A DNA stretch of 58,117 bases, taken from assembly GCF_014212015.1 (NCBI RefSeq), contig NZ_JACJVN010000083.1:1-58117 (forward strand). The letters run 5' to 3'. The notes under the pieces were generated by a model. It had not been told where the DNA came from and ran no database searches. It saw only the letters and a list, made by a program, of their open reading frames with translations. The first letter of the stretch is position 1; the number at the start of each line of letters is the position of its first letter. Origin of the DNA: Cohnella lubricantis (GTDB lineage: Bacteria > Bacillota > Bacilli > Paenibacillales > Paenibacillaceae). The position numbers and the translations under genes are program-made. This document shows, piece by piece, positions 25,148 to 34,745 of this stretch.

Positions 25148-26165
25148 TTCGGAGCTTAAGGATGCGGTTGGTTCTGCAAGCGTGAGAAGCGCAGGGGAAG
25201 CAGCGCCGCTGCTGGAACTGGACGCGCTGCAGAAGCACTACCCTGTCCGCCGAGGCCTCCTGAACCGGCCGCAGAGCAGTGTACGCGCCGTGGACGGCGT
25301 ATCGTTAGCCGTCCGCCAGGGCGAAGCGCTCGGATTGGTCGGCGAATCGGGCTGCGGGAAGTCGACCATCGGCCGCGCGATCGTCGGGCTGGAGAAGCCG
25401 ACGGGCGGCCGGATTCTTTTCGAAGGGGAAGATATGGCCGGCTATTCGGAAGCGAAGCTGCGGAACGCTCGAACGAAGCTGCAGATGGTGTTCCAGGACC
25501 CGTATTCGTCGCTGAACCCGCGCATGACTGTGGGCAGTCTGCTGGCAGAGCCGCTGCGTGTTCACGGCATCGTGCCGAAGCCGGATGCTGCGCGCGAAGT
25601 CGATCGGCTGCTGGACATCGTCGGGCTTCCTCGCAATAGCCAGGACCGCTATCCGCACGAGTTCTCCGGCGGCCAGCGCCAGCGGATCGGCATCGCCCGG
25701 GCTCTTGCTCTCAAGCCGAAGCTGATCGTCTGCGATGAGCCGGTGTCCGCGCTGGACGTGTCGATTCAAGCTCAAGTGCTGAACCTGCTGAAGGATCTGC
25801 AGCAGGAATTCGATCTGACGTATCTGTTCATCGCCCACGGCCTCGGCGCCGTGCGGTATATCAGCGATCGGATCGCGGTTATGTATCTGGGCAAGCTCGT
25901 GGAGGTCGGACCGGCGAAGGAGCTGTTCCTGCGGCCGAAGCACCCTTACACGAAGGCGCTGCTGGACGCATATCCCGTGCCGAACCCGCAGCTTCGCAAC
26001 CGGGAGAGGATTATGCTGCAGGGCGATGCGCCGAGTCCGGCCGATCCGCCGCGCGGCTGCCGATTCCATACGCGCTGTCCGCTGGCAACGCCGCAATGCC
26101 GGGAGAGCGAGCCGGAGCTCAAGGGAGACGGCGGACATGCGGCCGCATGCTTCTTCCCTTTATGA
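25140..26165 (+). CDS. ABC importer ATPase, OppF/DppF type
   Basis: A 341-residue ATPase, partner of the OppD-type subunit. It starts at ATG 25140 inside the previous gene's end, with GAGGAGGAGG upstream. Walker A is GESGCGKS, the Q-loop [16 protein letters not shown], the signature [15 protein letters not shown] and Walker [15 protein letters not shown]. The switch region reads [14 protein letters not shown], in which His is kept but the usual D after it is Gly. A Cys-rich tail ([14 protein letters not shown]) ends the protein. Confidence 0.93.
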   Translation: MRNSELKDAVGSASVRSAGEAAPLLELDALQKHYPVRRGLLNRPQSSVRAVDGVSLAVRQGEALGLVGESGCGKSTIGRAIVGLEKPTGGRILFEGEDMAGYSEAKLRNARTKLQMVFQDPYSSLNPRMTVGSLLAEPLRVHGIVPKPDAAREVDRLLDIVGLPRNSQDRYPHEFSGGQRQRIGIARALALKPKLIVCDEPVSALDVSIQAQVLNLLKDLQQEFDLTYLFIAHGLGAVRYISDRIAVMYLGKLVEVGPAKELFLRPKHPYTKALLDAYPVPNPQLRNRERIMLQGDAPSPADPPRGCRFHTRCPLATPQCRESEPELKGDGGHAAACFFPL

Positions 26166-26180
26166 TTCGAGGTGCTGGGA

Positions 26181-27155
26181 TTGTTTAACTACGTGATTCG
26201 CCGCTTGCTCATCGCGCTTCCGGTGCTGCTCGGCGTTACCGTCATCAACTTCATCATTATGCGAATGGCGCCGGGCAATCCGGTCGACATGCTCGTGAAC
26301 CCGAAGCTGCCGGCAGCGGCCATCGAGGCGAAGCGGCTGGAGCTGGGGCTGAACGATCCGGCATACATGCAATATCTGAATTGGCTGCGCAACTTGGTGC
26401 TGCACGGCGATCTGGGCTATTCAATGATCTCCTACGCGCCGGTCACCGAGCTCATCGGAAGCCGCATGGGGCCGACGCTGCTCTTGATGGGAGCGGCGCT
26501 TGTACTGGGGCTGGCCATTGCGATTCCGCTTGGCGTACTAAGCGCTTCCCGGCAGTATTCCAAGCTGGACTACACGGCGGTGACGGGGTCGTTCCTCGGC
26601 ATCTCGATTCCGAACTTCTTCCTTGGCCTCGCCTTGATCTATCTGTTCTCGCTTCAGTTGAACTGGCTGCCTTCGAGCGGCATGAGGGAGCTGGGCGGCG
26701 GCGGCGGCTTCTTGGACGTGCTGCTGCATCTGATTCTGCCGGTCATCGTACTGACGGCGAACGTGGCGGGGCGCAACATCCGCTATGTCCGTTCGAGCAT
26801 GCTGGAGATTCTAGACCAGGATTATTTGCGAACGGCGCGCGCCAAGGGACTGCGGGAGTTCCTCGTCGTGAACCGCCATGCGATGCGCAACGCGCTCATT
26901 CCGATCGTGACCGTCCTCGGCATGGAGATTCCGATTCTGTTCGGCGGCGCCGTCGTGATCGAGCAGATCTTCTCTTGGCCGGGCATCGGGCAGCTGACGC
27001 TCTCTTCGATCATGAACCGGGATTATTCCACGATCATGGGGCTGAACCTGGCGGCGGCGGTCATCGTCATTGCGGCGAATCTGCTGACGGATATCGCCTA
27101 CGCGCTCGTCGATCCGAGGATCAAGAATAGCTACCGGGGAGCGGCACAATCATGA
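26181..27155 (+). CDS. ABC importer permease, OppB/DppB type
   Basis: A 324-residue inner-membrane permease with six predicted helices. The first helix follows FNYVIRRLLIALPVLLGV. The EAA coupling motif lies in YLRTARAKGLREFLVVNRHAMRNALIPIV. I use the TTG at 26181, preceded by GAGGTG at good spacing; a GTG at 26172 is in frame but has no ribosome site. It overlaps the next permease gene by four bases (ATGA). Confidence 0.92.
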   Translation: MFNYVIRRLLIALPVLLGVTVINFIIMRMAPGNPVDMLVNPKLPAAAIEAKRLELGLNDPAYMQYLNWLRNLVLHGDLGYSMISYAPVTELIGSRMGPTLLLMGAALVLGLAIAIPLGVLSASRQYSKLDYTAVTGSFLGISIPNFFLGLALIYLFSLQLNWLPSSGMRELGGGGGFLDVLLHLILPVIVLTANVAGRNIRYVRSSMLEILDQDYLRTARAKGLREFLVVNRHAMRNALIPIVTVLGMEIPILFGGAVVIEQIFSWPGIGQLTLSSIMNRDYSTIMGLNLAAAVIVIAANLLTDIAYALVDPRIKNSYRGAAQS

Positions 27156-28087
27156 ACTTATTCAAGCGATATCTCGGACGCAAGGCCGCGCTGCCGGCGC
27201 CGTTCGGAGCGGAGTGGACGGCGGCGGAGGAGGGGTCAGGCAACACCGGTTCCCGCAAAATGTTCCTTCGCCGCTTCCGCAAGCATAAGCTGGCGGTGGC
27301 CGGCGTCGCCGTGCTCGGCGCGCTGATCGTCTGCGCGATACTCGCTCCGATCATAGCGCCTTATTCGCCCACGGCGATGACGGACGAATTCGGGGCGGCG
27401 CCTTCCTGGAAGCATCTGCTCGGCACCGACCCGGTAGGACGGGATCAGCTCAGCCGGCTGATCTATGGCGCTCGCGTGTCCTTGTCGGTCGGCATCGGCT
27501 CGATGCTGATCGCCTCTGTCATCGGAACGGTGCTCGGGCTGGTCTCCGGTTACTTCGGCCGCTGGGTCGACAATGTCATCATGCGCGTGACCGACATGTT
27601 CATGTCGTTCCCGTACATCATGCTCATTCTCGTCGTCGCCAGCATCGTGGGGCCGGGTCTGACGAACATCATTCTGATCCTGGGCTTCCTGGGCTGGCCC
27701 GCCGTGGCGAGGCTTGTCCGGGGCAGCGTGCTGGCCGTCAAGCAGACGGATTACGTGAAGGCCAGCGTCGCGCTCGGCTACCGAACGCCGCGCATTCTGT
27801 TCCGGCATGTCCTGCCGAACACGGTGGCGCCGATTCTCATCTTCGCGACGTCCGGCGTCGCGGGGGCCATATTGGACGAGGCGGCGCTCAGCTTCCTCGG
27901 CCTCGGCGTGCAGCCGCCGGACGCCAGCTGGGGCAACATGCTGGCGAGCGCGCAGACGCTGACGGTGCTGACGTCCCAGCCGTGGCTCTGGGTGCCGCCG
28001 GGCGTGCTCATGATTGCGGGCGTGCTGTCCATCAACTTCATCGGGGACGCGCTCCGCGACGCGCTGGACCCGCGCAACAACAAGTAG
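27152..28087 (+). CDS. ABC importer permease, OppC/DppC type
   Basis: A 311-residue permease that pairs with the OppB-type subunit. An N-terminal cytoplasmic segment (to about residue 45) precedes helix 1 (AVAGVAVLGALIVCAILAPIIAPYSP). The LLGTDPVGRDQLSRLIYGARVSL block and the EAA loop YVKASVALGYRTPRILFRHVLPNTVAPI are characteristic. It is the last gene of the operon and is followed by a terminator. Confidence 0.93.
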   Translation: MNLFKRYLGRKAALPAPFGAEWTAAEEGSGNTGSRKMFLRRFRKHKLAVAGVAVLGALIVCAILAPIIAPYSPTAMTDEFGAAPSWKHLLGTDPVGRDQLSRLIYGARVSLSVGIGSMLIASVIGTVLGLVSGYFGRWVDNVIMRVTDMFMSFPYIMLILVVASIVGPGLTNIILILGFLGWPAVARLVRGSVLAVKQTDYVKASVALGYRTPRILFRHVLPNTVAPILIFATSGVAGAILDEAALSFLGLGVQPPDASWGNMLASAQTLTVLTSQPWLWVPPGVLMIAGVLSINFIGDALRDALDPRNNK

Positions 28088-28094
28088 AACGGCG

Positions 28095-28138
28095 AATAGG
28101 CCGGCCCGAGGGAGGTTTGTCCCAAGGGCCGGCCTATT
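28095..28138. terminator. Terminator after the ABC importer operon
   Basis: Perfect 13-bp arms AATAGGCCGGCCC and GGGCCGGCCTATT with an 18-base loop. It can also serve the convergent hydrolase gene. Confidence 0.75.
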
Positions 28139-28189
28139 GTGACGAGAGCCGCAGCCCGGCGGGCTGCGAGGTCATAGCGGTGCCCAGCT

Positions 28190-29812
28190 TTATTTCGTCG
28201 CCAGCACCCAAGTCGCGATGTCGTTCACGATCGCCTCCGATACATGGTTCGGCTGCGCGTATTCCGCACCCGTCGAGACGCCGTCATACTCGCTGAGCAG
28301 ATGCGTCACTTTCGGATAAGATTTGTATTGCACATCCGTGCGGTTGGCAAGGCCGTTCTTCCAGCCGTCCAGCTGAATAGCCGGCACTTGGCAGTCATTC
28401 TCCCCTTGCAGCACAAGCATAGGTCCAGACTGAGTCTTGGCCAGCTCGACTGGATTGTAGTCCCGCTGTTGGAACCACCAGTAAGCGGGAGCAAGCGGGA
28501 AGTTAGCCGGAAGATTATCGGTCGAATATTGCGGGTCATTGACCATGGCTGCAATAGCTTGCATCTGACTCATGACAGCCTCGTTGGCCGTCGTATCTTG
28601 GCCGAGGCTCTTCAGACGCTTGATCTGTTCTTCCTGCTGCTCGACGAGGATGTCAACGAATGGTTCGCTCGGGCCGGACAGAATAATGGTCCCTTTGATC
28701 GAATGATCCTGATCTGCCTGCACGATGAGCGGCATTGCGAAGCCGCCTTGGCTATGCCCCGCGGCGAAGATATGGGAGGCGTCGATATCGCTTCGGCCCC
28801 TCAAGTACTCGACAGCCGAGATCGCGTCGTTGACCGTCTCCTTCGTCAAGGTGAATTCGGGATCGGCTGCGCTCTTGAGCATGTGCTCATAAGTGACTTT
28901 GTCGTAGCGAAGCACGGCAATGCCTTGGCTGGCCAGCCCGACGGCCAAGTCCCGGAACGGCTTGCCGCCGCCGATGGTCTCATCGCGATCGTTCGTGCCC
29001 GAACCGTGTACGAGAACGAGGGCCGGGAAAGGTCCGTCGCCGTTCGAGGGAATCGTCAAGGTTCCCGGCAATGCGAGCGATCCCGAGCCCAAGGTAATCT
29101 CCTCTTCGGTATAGGCGTCCGGGTTGTCGTAGGATGGAGCCTGATAGACCGAGGGGTTGGCTTGTTCGATATACAGATCGTCTACCTCGCCGCTGCGGTT
29201 CACCCGAATCGTGTAGGACAAGCGGGTAAGGTTCGTCTGATACGTGTAGGTGTAATTGTCGTGAACGGCATTGCGGTTGGTCGTCTTCGAGACCAGCGCT
29301 TCAGGCGCGCCATAAGCTTGGGCGTAAGCCGTCCACAGCGTCGCCCATTGGGCGTCCGGAACCGATTGCTTCAGAGCCGGGCTTAAATATTGAACCGCCT
29401 GTTCCGCATTGCCCGCGCTAACGGCGGTGAGGAATGAATCCGCAGTATTCGTTACTTCCGAGAGCAGAGCCGGATTGGCCAGCCACTTGGCGAGCAGCTC
29501 CGGCGAGACGAGCGTTTGATTATGCTCGATCCGAAGCGGTTCGCCGAGCTGGACGGGGCTGCCGTTCAATACGGCGGAGGATTGGCCGACGGTCAACAGG
29601 AGCTTGATGCCGTCCTTGGTCACGGTAACCGTATGCGTTGCTTGATCCCAGCGCACTTGCGCGCCCAGCTTGCCGGCGATCTCGCGGATCGGCGCTTGCC
29701 CGTCAGCGCTGCCGCTGTCAGCCGCTCCTGCGATGCCTGGCAACGCTAGAGCAGCGGCAAGAATCGCCGCAATTGCTGTGTTCTGCAAAGCTTTGTTCCT
29801 TCGAATAAACAT
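28190..29812 (-). CDS. Secreted alpha/beta hydrolase with N-terminal stalk domains
   Basis: A 540-residue exported protein. The ATG at 29812 gives a clean signal peptide (RRNKAL..AIAAILAAALALPGIAGA, cut near residue 30); longer starts do not. Residues about 35-100 resemble the copper-amine-oxidase-N-like domain common in Paenibacillus surface proteins, about 120-225 a DUF3887-like domain (FLTAVSAGNAEQAVQYLSPALK), and 260-540 an alpha/beta hydrolase with VLVHGSGTNDRDE and the nucleophile AGHSQGG. The acid lies in LQGENDCQVP and His in KVTHLL. It probably works outside the membrane on esters or peptides. Confidence 0.85.
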   Translation of the reverse strand: MFIRRNKALQNTAIAAILAAALALPGIAGAADSGSADGQAPIREIAGKLGAQVRWDQATHTVTVTKDGIKLLLTVGQSSAVLNGSPVQLGEPLRIEHNQTLVSPELLAKWLANPALLSEVTNTADSFLTAVSAGNAEQAVQYLSPALKQSVPDAQWATLWTAYAQAYGAPEALVSKTTNRNAVHDNYTYTYQTNLTRLSYTIRVNRSGEVDDLYIEQANPSVYQAPSYDNPDAYTEEEITLGSGSLALPGTLTIPSNGDGPFPALVLVHGSGTNDRDETIGGGKPFRDLAVGLASQGIAVLRYDKVTYEHMLKSAADPEFTLTKETVNDAISAVEYLRGRSDIDASHIFAAGHSQGGFAMPLIVQADQDHSIKGTIILSGPSEPFVDILVEQQEEQIKRLKSLGQDTTANEAVMSQMQAIAAMVNDPQYSTDNLPANFPLAPAYWWFQQRDYNPVELAKTQSGPMLVLQGENDCQVPAIQLDGWKNGLANRTDVQYKSYPKVTHLLSEYDGVSTGAEYAQPNHVSEAIVNDIATWVLATK

Positions 29813-29836
29813 TTCGGATAAGGACTCCTCTCTAAA

Positions 29837-29855
29837 TATACTATTATTTAGTATA
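29837..29855. promoter_or_regulatory. Inverted repeat upstream of the secreted hydrolase
   Basis: Perfect arms TATACTA and TAGTATA around TTATT, 25 bases before the start codon. On the minus strand the right arm also gives a TATACT -10 candidate, so a dyad operator over the -10 is possible. No -35 was clear. Confidence 0.4.
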
Positions 29856-29983
29856 ACAAGAGATCGTGTCCATATGGGGGGAATCCCTAAATTTGAGCGA
29901 AATGATAGAATCCGCCATACGCCAGCCAGCATAGGAAAGAAGCGACGGCGTCCGTCGCTTCCAGCGGCCGTTCGGCCGTATAG

Positions 29984-31231
29984 TTAGATTGAGGGTTCGA
30001 TGTCGTCCCTGATATCCAAGAACAGCACGAATTCTCCGAGGCAGATAGAGACCGTGCGCACCCATGCATGCGTCTCCAGATCCGCGTATTTAGGCGATAC
30101 TCTCGTATCCTCCTGTTTGGATTGGAGCAGATGGGGGATGAAGTACGGTCTCCAGCTCCAATCGGAGCCGCGGAACTGCTCATCCCGCCGCCAGCTGCCA
30201 TCGGGCTTCCGTGCGAGAGTCGAAGATAATTGCACGCCGTTGTTCCGGCACATGAAGACGTACAAGCAGCATTCGTCCAGCAGAGGCAGCCATTGCTCCA
30301 GAATCCGATCGGCTTCCTCCGCCGTAGGACAGCTGCCAGCGGCTGAAGCCGCCAGCCGATCGAAGCCGAACGATCGCGCGGATTCGGCCAGCTGCAGGCT
30401 GCGTTCCAGCCAGCTGCGTTCGCTGATCTGCACCTGGCGGCGGTGCGCATTCAGCTCCTCTTCGATCAATGGGACGAATTCATCCGGAGCCCGGAAGTTC
30501 GGTTCGGCAGGAGCGAACAAGTAGCCCTGCAAGTACCGGGCGCCGATCTGAATGGCCCGCTGCAATTCATCGCGCGTCTCGACGCCTTCGACCAGAAGGG
30601 ACGCGCCCATCTGCTCCGCCAGCGAGGAGAAGGAGCGCAGAATGCCAAGGTAACCGCTGTGGCTCGCGCTTCGCTTCATCAGATGAATATCCACCTTGAG
30701 CAGATGCGGGCGAATCTGGGCGATCCGGTCGTAGTTGCTGAAGCCCGAGCCAACGTCGTCGATCGCAATGCGGCACCCTGCGGCGCGGTACAGATCGATG
30801 ACCTGAACGAGATCCGACATCGGCCCGCCGAACTCTTCCTCGGTGATCTCGATGCACACCCGGCCCGGCTCAATGCCGTACTTGCGCAGCAGCTGCAGAG
30901 TATACAGCTCGCCGGATTCGTGGTAGTGCTTGCTGATCCATGTAGGCTTTATATTGACAAATATCGTCGGCGAGTCCGGCGACGCTTCCAGCTTGGCGAA
31001 CGCTTGCTCCCGAAGCAGCCGGTCGATGCGAATCTGCTCCAGCTCCGGCACTTGGGGATGGGTGAAGAACGGTCCCAGACTGCGGACTTCATCGCCGACC
31101 CGCTGCCGGCCCAGCAGTTCATAGCCGATGATCCGGCGGGAATCCAATGCGAGAATCGGTTGATAGAAAGCCGTGAGCTGATCCGCCGGCGGGGCGGAAG
31201 GGATGGCGCTTGTATGCGAGAGATGGCTCAT
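29984..31231 (-). CDS. EAL-domain protein, YkuI-like c-di-GMP phosphodiesterase
   Basis: A 415-residue cytosolic protein with an EAL domain (about residues 18-260) and a C-terminal PAS-like YkuI_C domain. The EAL motif reads ELL (Glu38). Catalytic residues are present: Asn in FVNIKP, Glu in EITEEE, the Asp pair in AIDDVGSG, Lys in LLKVD and Glu in EGVET, then QGYLF. It should therefore be able to linearise c-di-GMP, although YkuI itself showed weak or no activity. The ATG has GGGGAG upstream. Alone, 139 bases downstream of sbnB on the same strand. Confidence 0.9.
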   Translation of the reverse strand: MSHLSHTSAIPSAPPADQLTAFYQPILALDSRRIIGYELLGRQRVGDEVRSLGPFFTHPQVPELEQIRIDRLLREQAFAKLEASPDSPTIFVNIKPTWISKHYHESGELYTLQLLRKYGIEPGRVCIEITEEEFGGPMSDLVQVIDLYRAAGCRIAIDDVGSGFSNYDRIAQIRPHLLKVDIHLMKRSASHSGYLGILRSFSSLAEQMGASLLVEGVETRDELQRAIQIGARYLQGYLFAPAEPNFRAPDEFVPLIEEELNAHRRQVQISERSWLERSLQLAESARSFGFDRLAASAAGSCPTAEEADRILEQWLPLLDECCLYVFMCRNNGVQLSSTLARKPDGSWRRDEQFRGSDWSWRPYFIPHLLQSKQEDTRVSPKYADLETHAWVRTVSICLGEFVLFLDIRDDIEPSI

Positions 31232-31370
31232 CGTGCTCCCCTTTGCGTAACCGATGTGTTATATTATGTCACATTTTATTAGATTGTAGCGGAAGAACGG
31301 CGGCTTGGAAAGACTATTTTTCGGAAGAAACTAGTAGTCTGCACACCGTTCTGACAGCCGGGCGTACGGA

Positions 31371-32345
31371 CTAAAGCTCAACGCCGATGCCCTCCCGCAG
31401 CGCCGTCCTCCAATAATAAGCCGCCACGGCGATATCGAAGACGGCAAGGCCCATCGGGTTGAAGAAGACGGTCTCGCCCGCCGGCCAGCGATTCAAGCCG
31501 TCTTCCAGGAGCGCTTCCTTCAACGTGACGGTCCGTGCTTCGTTCCAGCCGTACAACTGTTGAAGCTGCTCGATATCGGTGTTCTCGCGGCACACTTCCC
31601 GCCAGTCGTCGACGACGACCGCCTTCAGATCCTTGACACAGTGCGGCTTATAGTCGCGCAGGGACACGTTGAGCAGCAGCATGCCGGGCCGAGGCGGGCG
31701 ATCGATGTATCGCTGTGCGGCGGTGGTACAGGTGATGAAGACGTCTGCTTCAGCGTACGCTACGCGCCAGTCGCTCGCGATTCGCGCGCGGGAGCGGATG
31801 CCGTCGTCAATATCCGCCGCGCTTGCGCCGCGAGGGTCGAATACGGATGCTTCCTCCAGCCGGCTGCCGAACAGGCCGGCCAGCATCGCCAGATGGGTCC
31901 GTCCGATCGGACCGAAGCCGGCGATGCCAGCCGAGAAGCGAGACGGGAGCTCGGCTTCTTCGCGCCTCTTCAGGTAAGCCTCAAGCATCGTGCCGCTCAC
32001 GGCGGCTGTTCGCAAGGCGTTCAGCAGTCCTCCGCTATAGATGGCGACGGGCTCTCCTGTGGAGGGGTCGTTCAGCGCAATGACACTGTGCGCGCGCGGC
32101 AATCCTCTCGCCAGATTGCCGGGGTAGCTCGCGACCCACTTGACGCCGCACGCATCCACGCCGCTTCCGACGTAAGCGGGCATCGCGATCAAGCGGTTCG
32201 CCGGATCGCGGAACCGCAGATAAGGCTTCAGCGGCTGCACCGCTTCCTCCGTTCCGTATAGCGCCGCCGCTTCGCGGATAACGGCTGTCAGTCTGCGCCA
32301 GTCCGTGCCCATCTGCCGGATATGGCCATCGTTCAAATACCTCAT
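31371..32345 (-). CDS. sbnB: SbnB-like aminocarboxyethyl-glutamate dehydrogenase
   Basis: A 324-residue ornithine-cyclodeaminase-family protein. By analogy with staphyloferrin B synthesis, SbnB oxidatively splits N-(1-amino-1-carboxy-2-ethyl)-glutamate to L-2,3-diaminopropionate and 2-oxoglutarate with NAD. The ATG at 32345 overlaps the sbnA stop codon (ATGA), and starts RYLNDGHIRQMG. The family blocks KWVASYPGN, GGLLNALRTAAVSG and the Rossmann loop GFGPIGRTH are present. Last gene of ligase-sbnA-sbnB. Alanine or ornithine dehydrogenase activity would be alternatives without this context. Confidence 0.88.
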   Translation of the reverse strand: MRYLNDGHIRQMGTDWRRLTAVIREAAALYGTEEAVQPLKPYLRFRDPANRLIAMPAYVGSGVDACGVKWVASYPGNLARGLPRAHSVIALNDPSTGEPVAIYSGGLLNALRTAAVSGTMLEAYLKRREEAELPSRFSAGIAGFGPIGRTHLAMLAGLFGSRLEEASVFDPRGASAADIDDGIRSRARIASDWRVAYAEADVFITCTTAAQRYIDRPPRPGMLLLNVSLRDYKPHCVKDLKAVVVDDWREVCRENTDIEQLQQLYGWNEARTVTLKEALLEDGLNRWPAGETVFFNPMGLAVFDIAVAAYYWRTALREGIGVEL

Positions 32346-33337
32346 CGCAACTCCTCCTGCGTCTCGGCCAATAGCTCTCGGCCTCCGGGCAAGCCAGCCA
32401 CCCACTCGTCGTCATAGACGGTATCTCCATAACGCTCTCCCCGGTCGACGAGGATGGCAGCGCAGACGGCGCCCGGCTCAATGTCCACCTGCATCAGCCG
32501 AATGGCGGAGAGCACGGCGCCGGAGGAGGCGCCGGCCATGATCGCTTCCGCGTTCAGCAGCTCCCGGCAGCCGCGGACGCAGTCGACATCGCCGACGCGG
32601 GCGACGCGGTCCGCCAGCTCGGGCCGGCTGAGCGGCGGCACGATCGCCGCCCCGAGTCCGGGCAGGCGGCGAACCGCTCCCGGCACCGCCCCGAAGATGA
32701 CGCTCGCGGCGGCGTCCACGGCGACAACCTTCGTGGGCAAGCCCTCGGCTCGGATGCGTTCGGCGCAGCCGCGAAGCGTGCCGAACGTGCTAATGCCGCA
32801 GAACAGATAGTCGATGCGGCCCAGCTCCTGAAGCAGCTCCGGCATCGTTGTCTCATAATGCGCCAAGTAGTTGTCCGGATTGGCGTACTGATTCGGCCAG
32901 TAGCTGCCGGGAATATCCGCCAGCAGCTCCCGGACGCGGCGCAGGCGGGCGGGCAAATATTCGCCCGTGTCGCGGTCCGGCTCGCGGATCCACTCGATTC
33001 GAGCGCCGTAGCTGCGCAGAAGGCGCAGATGAACCGGAGTGGTTCGCGCGTCCAGCACGCAGATGAACGGCAGACCCAAGCAGCGGCAGATCAGCGCGAG
33101 ACTGATGGCGAGATTGCCGGAGCTGGATTCGACGATAGTTGTTCCCGGCCCGATCTCCCCGCGCTCGATTGCCTTGTCGATCATGCGCAGCGCCGGCCGG
33201 TCCTTCGCGCTGCCGCCGGGGTTCATCATCTCCAGCTTCGCGAACACCCGGTAATGCGCGCCCGCGAACATCCGGTCCAGCGGCACGAGCGGCGTCCGCC
33301 CGATCAATTGCAGCACGCCTTTGCGAAGTTCCATCAC
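32342..33337 (-). CDS. sbnA: SbnA-like PLP-dependent aminocarboxyethyl-glutamate synthase
   Basis: A 331-residue cysteine-synthase-fold enzyme. SbnA joins O-phosphoserine and glutamate to give the precursor that SbnB turns into L-2,3-diaminopropionate. The PLP lysine is Lys45 in NPGGSAKDRPA, and the phosphate/substrate loops are ESSSGNLAISLA and GISTFGTLRG, the latter replacing the GTGGT of ordinary cysteine synthases as in SbnA. The GTG start has GGGAGG 9 bases before it; an ATG follows as the second codon. It starts 15 bases after the ligase gene. Confidence 0.9.
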   Translation of the reverse strand: MMELRKGVLQLIGRTPLVPLDRMFAGAHYRVFAKLEMMNPGGSAKDRPALRMIDKAIERGEIGPGTTIVESSSGNLAISLALICRCLGLPFICVLDARTTPVHLRLLRSYGARIEWIREPDRDTGEYLPARLRRVRELLADIPGSYWPNQYANPDNYLAHYETTMPELLQELGRIDYLFCGISTFGTLRGCAERIRAEGLPTKVVAVDAAASVIFGAVPGAVRRLPGLGAAIVPPLSRPELADRVARVGDVDCVRGCRELLNAEAIMAGASSGAVLSAIRLMQVDIEPGAVCAAILVDRGERYGDTVYDDEWVAGLPGGRELLAETQEELR

Positions 33338-33352
33338 AAGCCGTTGCCTCCC

Positions 33353-34579
33353 TTAGGGGGTGTAGATTCTCTTGCGTTTGACCGCGCCTTCGCCGATGGC
33401 GTTCGCCTGGCCGTCCCACAGCACATTGATCTCCCCGAGCAGCCGGCCGCGAATCATCTGGCCGATCTCCGGAATGACGTCCGCCAGCTCGCGCTCGATC
33501 GCGGCGAGCGCGGCGGAATCGGGCTTCTCGCCGCCGATGAGCACGCGAAGCTTGTTGTCTGCCACTTGCACACGCACGACTGCGTTCCGGAGATGCCGAT
33601 AGACGACGTCCTCGATGTCGTAGACGCTGAGCTTCTCGCCGTGCTTCAGCTCCGGCCCGAGGCGCCGCACGAGCGCCTGATAGCTCATGCGGAGCTCGCC
33701 GTTCACTAGAATGGGGCGCAGATCCCTCACGACATCGTAGGTGACGAAGCGAAGCGCGGGGAACAGCTCCCGGACCGCAGACGTCAGCACGAGCACCGAT
33801 TCATCTGCCGCCAGCTCCTCCGATCCGGGAATCCGCTCGTCGTCCCTTACGCCTTCGGCTTCGATCCCGTCTGCGAACAAGTATCTCCCGTGTTCGTGCG
33901 AGAAGCTGGCGATCGTGCCGATCTCGATCGATCCGTACGTGTCCAGAATGTCCTCCTTGGCGATGCCGAGCTGCTCCGCCTTCTGCGCGATCCAGGCGGA
34001 AGGCGCCGGCTCGCCGACGAGAATAACCTTGCGGATGCGGTATTGGGCAGGATCAGTCGAGGCATGCAGCAGGCTGTCGAGTATGGACGGCATCGTGTAG
34101 AGCACGTGAGGGCGCGCCGCTCGCAGCCGCTGGAGATGATATTCGATCGGCATCCGATACGATACCGACTCCGGCTGCAAGCCGATTCGGCGGAAGACGT
34201 CCGATGCCGTATCCGCGGCGTGGCCGGTCCCCATGTCTGACAACGCAGTGCGAGCTCCGGAGTCTTGAAGGAACCGCGCGAAGATTCGGCTCTTGATCGC
34301 TGCATATCTCTCTTCGTCTTGTTCGGAATAGTAGATCGTCTTGCGAATGCCGGAGCTTGTGCCGGATGTGCGGTAGACGCGAAGGCGGTCCTGCGTCCCC
34401 GGAGGGCGGTCGTGCCCGTAGTAATGCTTCTCCAGCAGGCTGCCGGTCAGCAGCGGCAGCTCCGCCCATTCGCTTGCTCGGAGCGCGCCAGCCGAGCCTC
34501 CCGGGTGGATCGAGGCGTACCAAGGGAAGCGGGCGAGCGTCTGCTCCACTTTGAGTTGCAACGAGAATGAATTCCTCAT
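33353..34579 (-). CDS. Adenylate-forming ligase, PaaK/CoF-synthetase-like
   Basis: A 408-residue AMP-forming enzyme. The phosphate loop is YRTSGTSSGIRKTIYYS, the adenine motif DTYGSIEIGTIAS, and the C-terminal lid reads EDVVYRHLRN ending in AVKRKRIY. It is smaller than NRPS adenylation domains and is like phenylacetate-CoA-ligase relatives found in natural-product loci. As first gene of an operon with sbnA and sbnB, it may activate 2,3-diaminopropionate or a partner acid. No carrier protein is visible in the operon. The ATG has GGAGGG upstream. Confidence 0.8.
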   Translation of the reverse strand: MRNSFSLQLKVEQTLARFPWYASIHPGGSAGALRASEWAELPLLTGSLLEKHYYGHDRPPGTQDRLRVYRTSGTSSGIRKTIYYSEQDEERYAAIKSRIFARFLQDSGARTALSDMGTGHAADTASDVFRRIGLQPESVSYRMPIEYHLQRLRAARPHVLYTMPSILDSLLHASTDPAQYRIRKVILVGEPAPSAWIAQKAEQLGIAKEDILDTYGSIEIGTIASFSHEHGRYLFADGIEAEGVRDDERIPGSEELAADESVLVLTSAVRELFPALRFVTYDVVRDLRPILVNGELRMSYQALVRRLGPELKHGEKLSVYDIEDVVYRHLRNAVVRVQVADNKLRVLIGGEKPDSAALAAIERELADVIPEIGQMIRGRLLGEINVLWDGQANAIGEGAVKRKRIYTP

Positions 34580-34595
34580 GACAGCTGCCCTCCAT

Positions 34596-34630
34596 CTATT
34601 TAGCGGCCCGAATATCGATCATCTAAATAG
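34596..34630. promoter_or_regulatory. Inverted repeat in the ligase / ATP-grasp divergent region
   Basis: Perfect 8-bp arms CTATTTAG (34596-34603) and CTAAATAG (34623-34630), 17-51 bases upstream of the ligase start. A regulator binding site or a hairpin in the leader are both possible. Confidence 0.4.
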
Positions 34631-34745
34631 TTTATGAGCTTCATCGCAGGAGGATTGGACATCTGCGTAGGCGGCCACCTCTTCCGCGTCCGCGCGTTCG
34701 CCATATTGTATCGTAAGCCCTATCGGAGGAGAGGGAGGGAAGCCG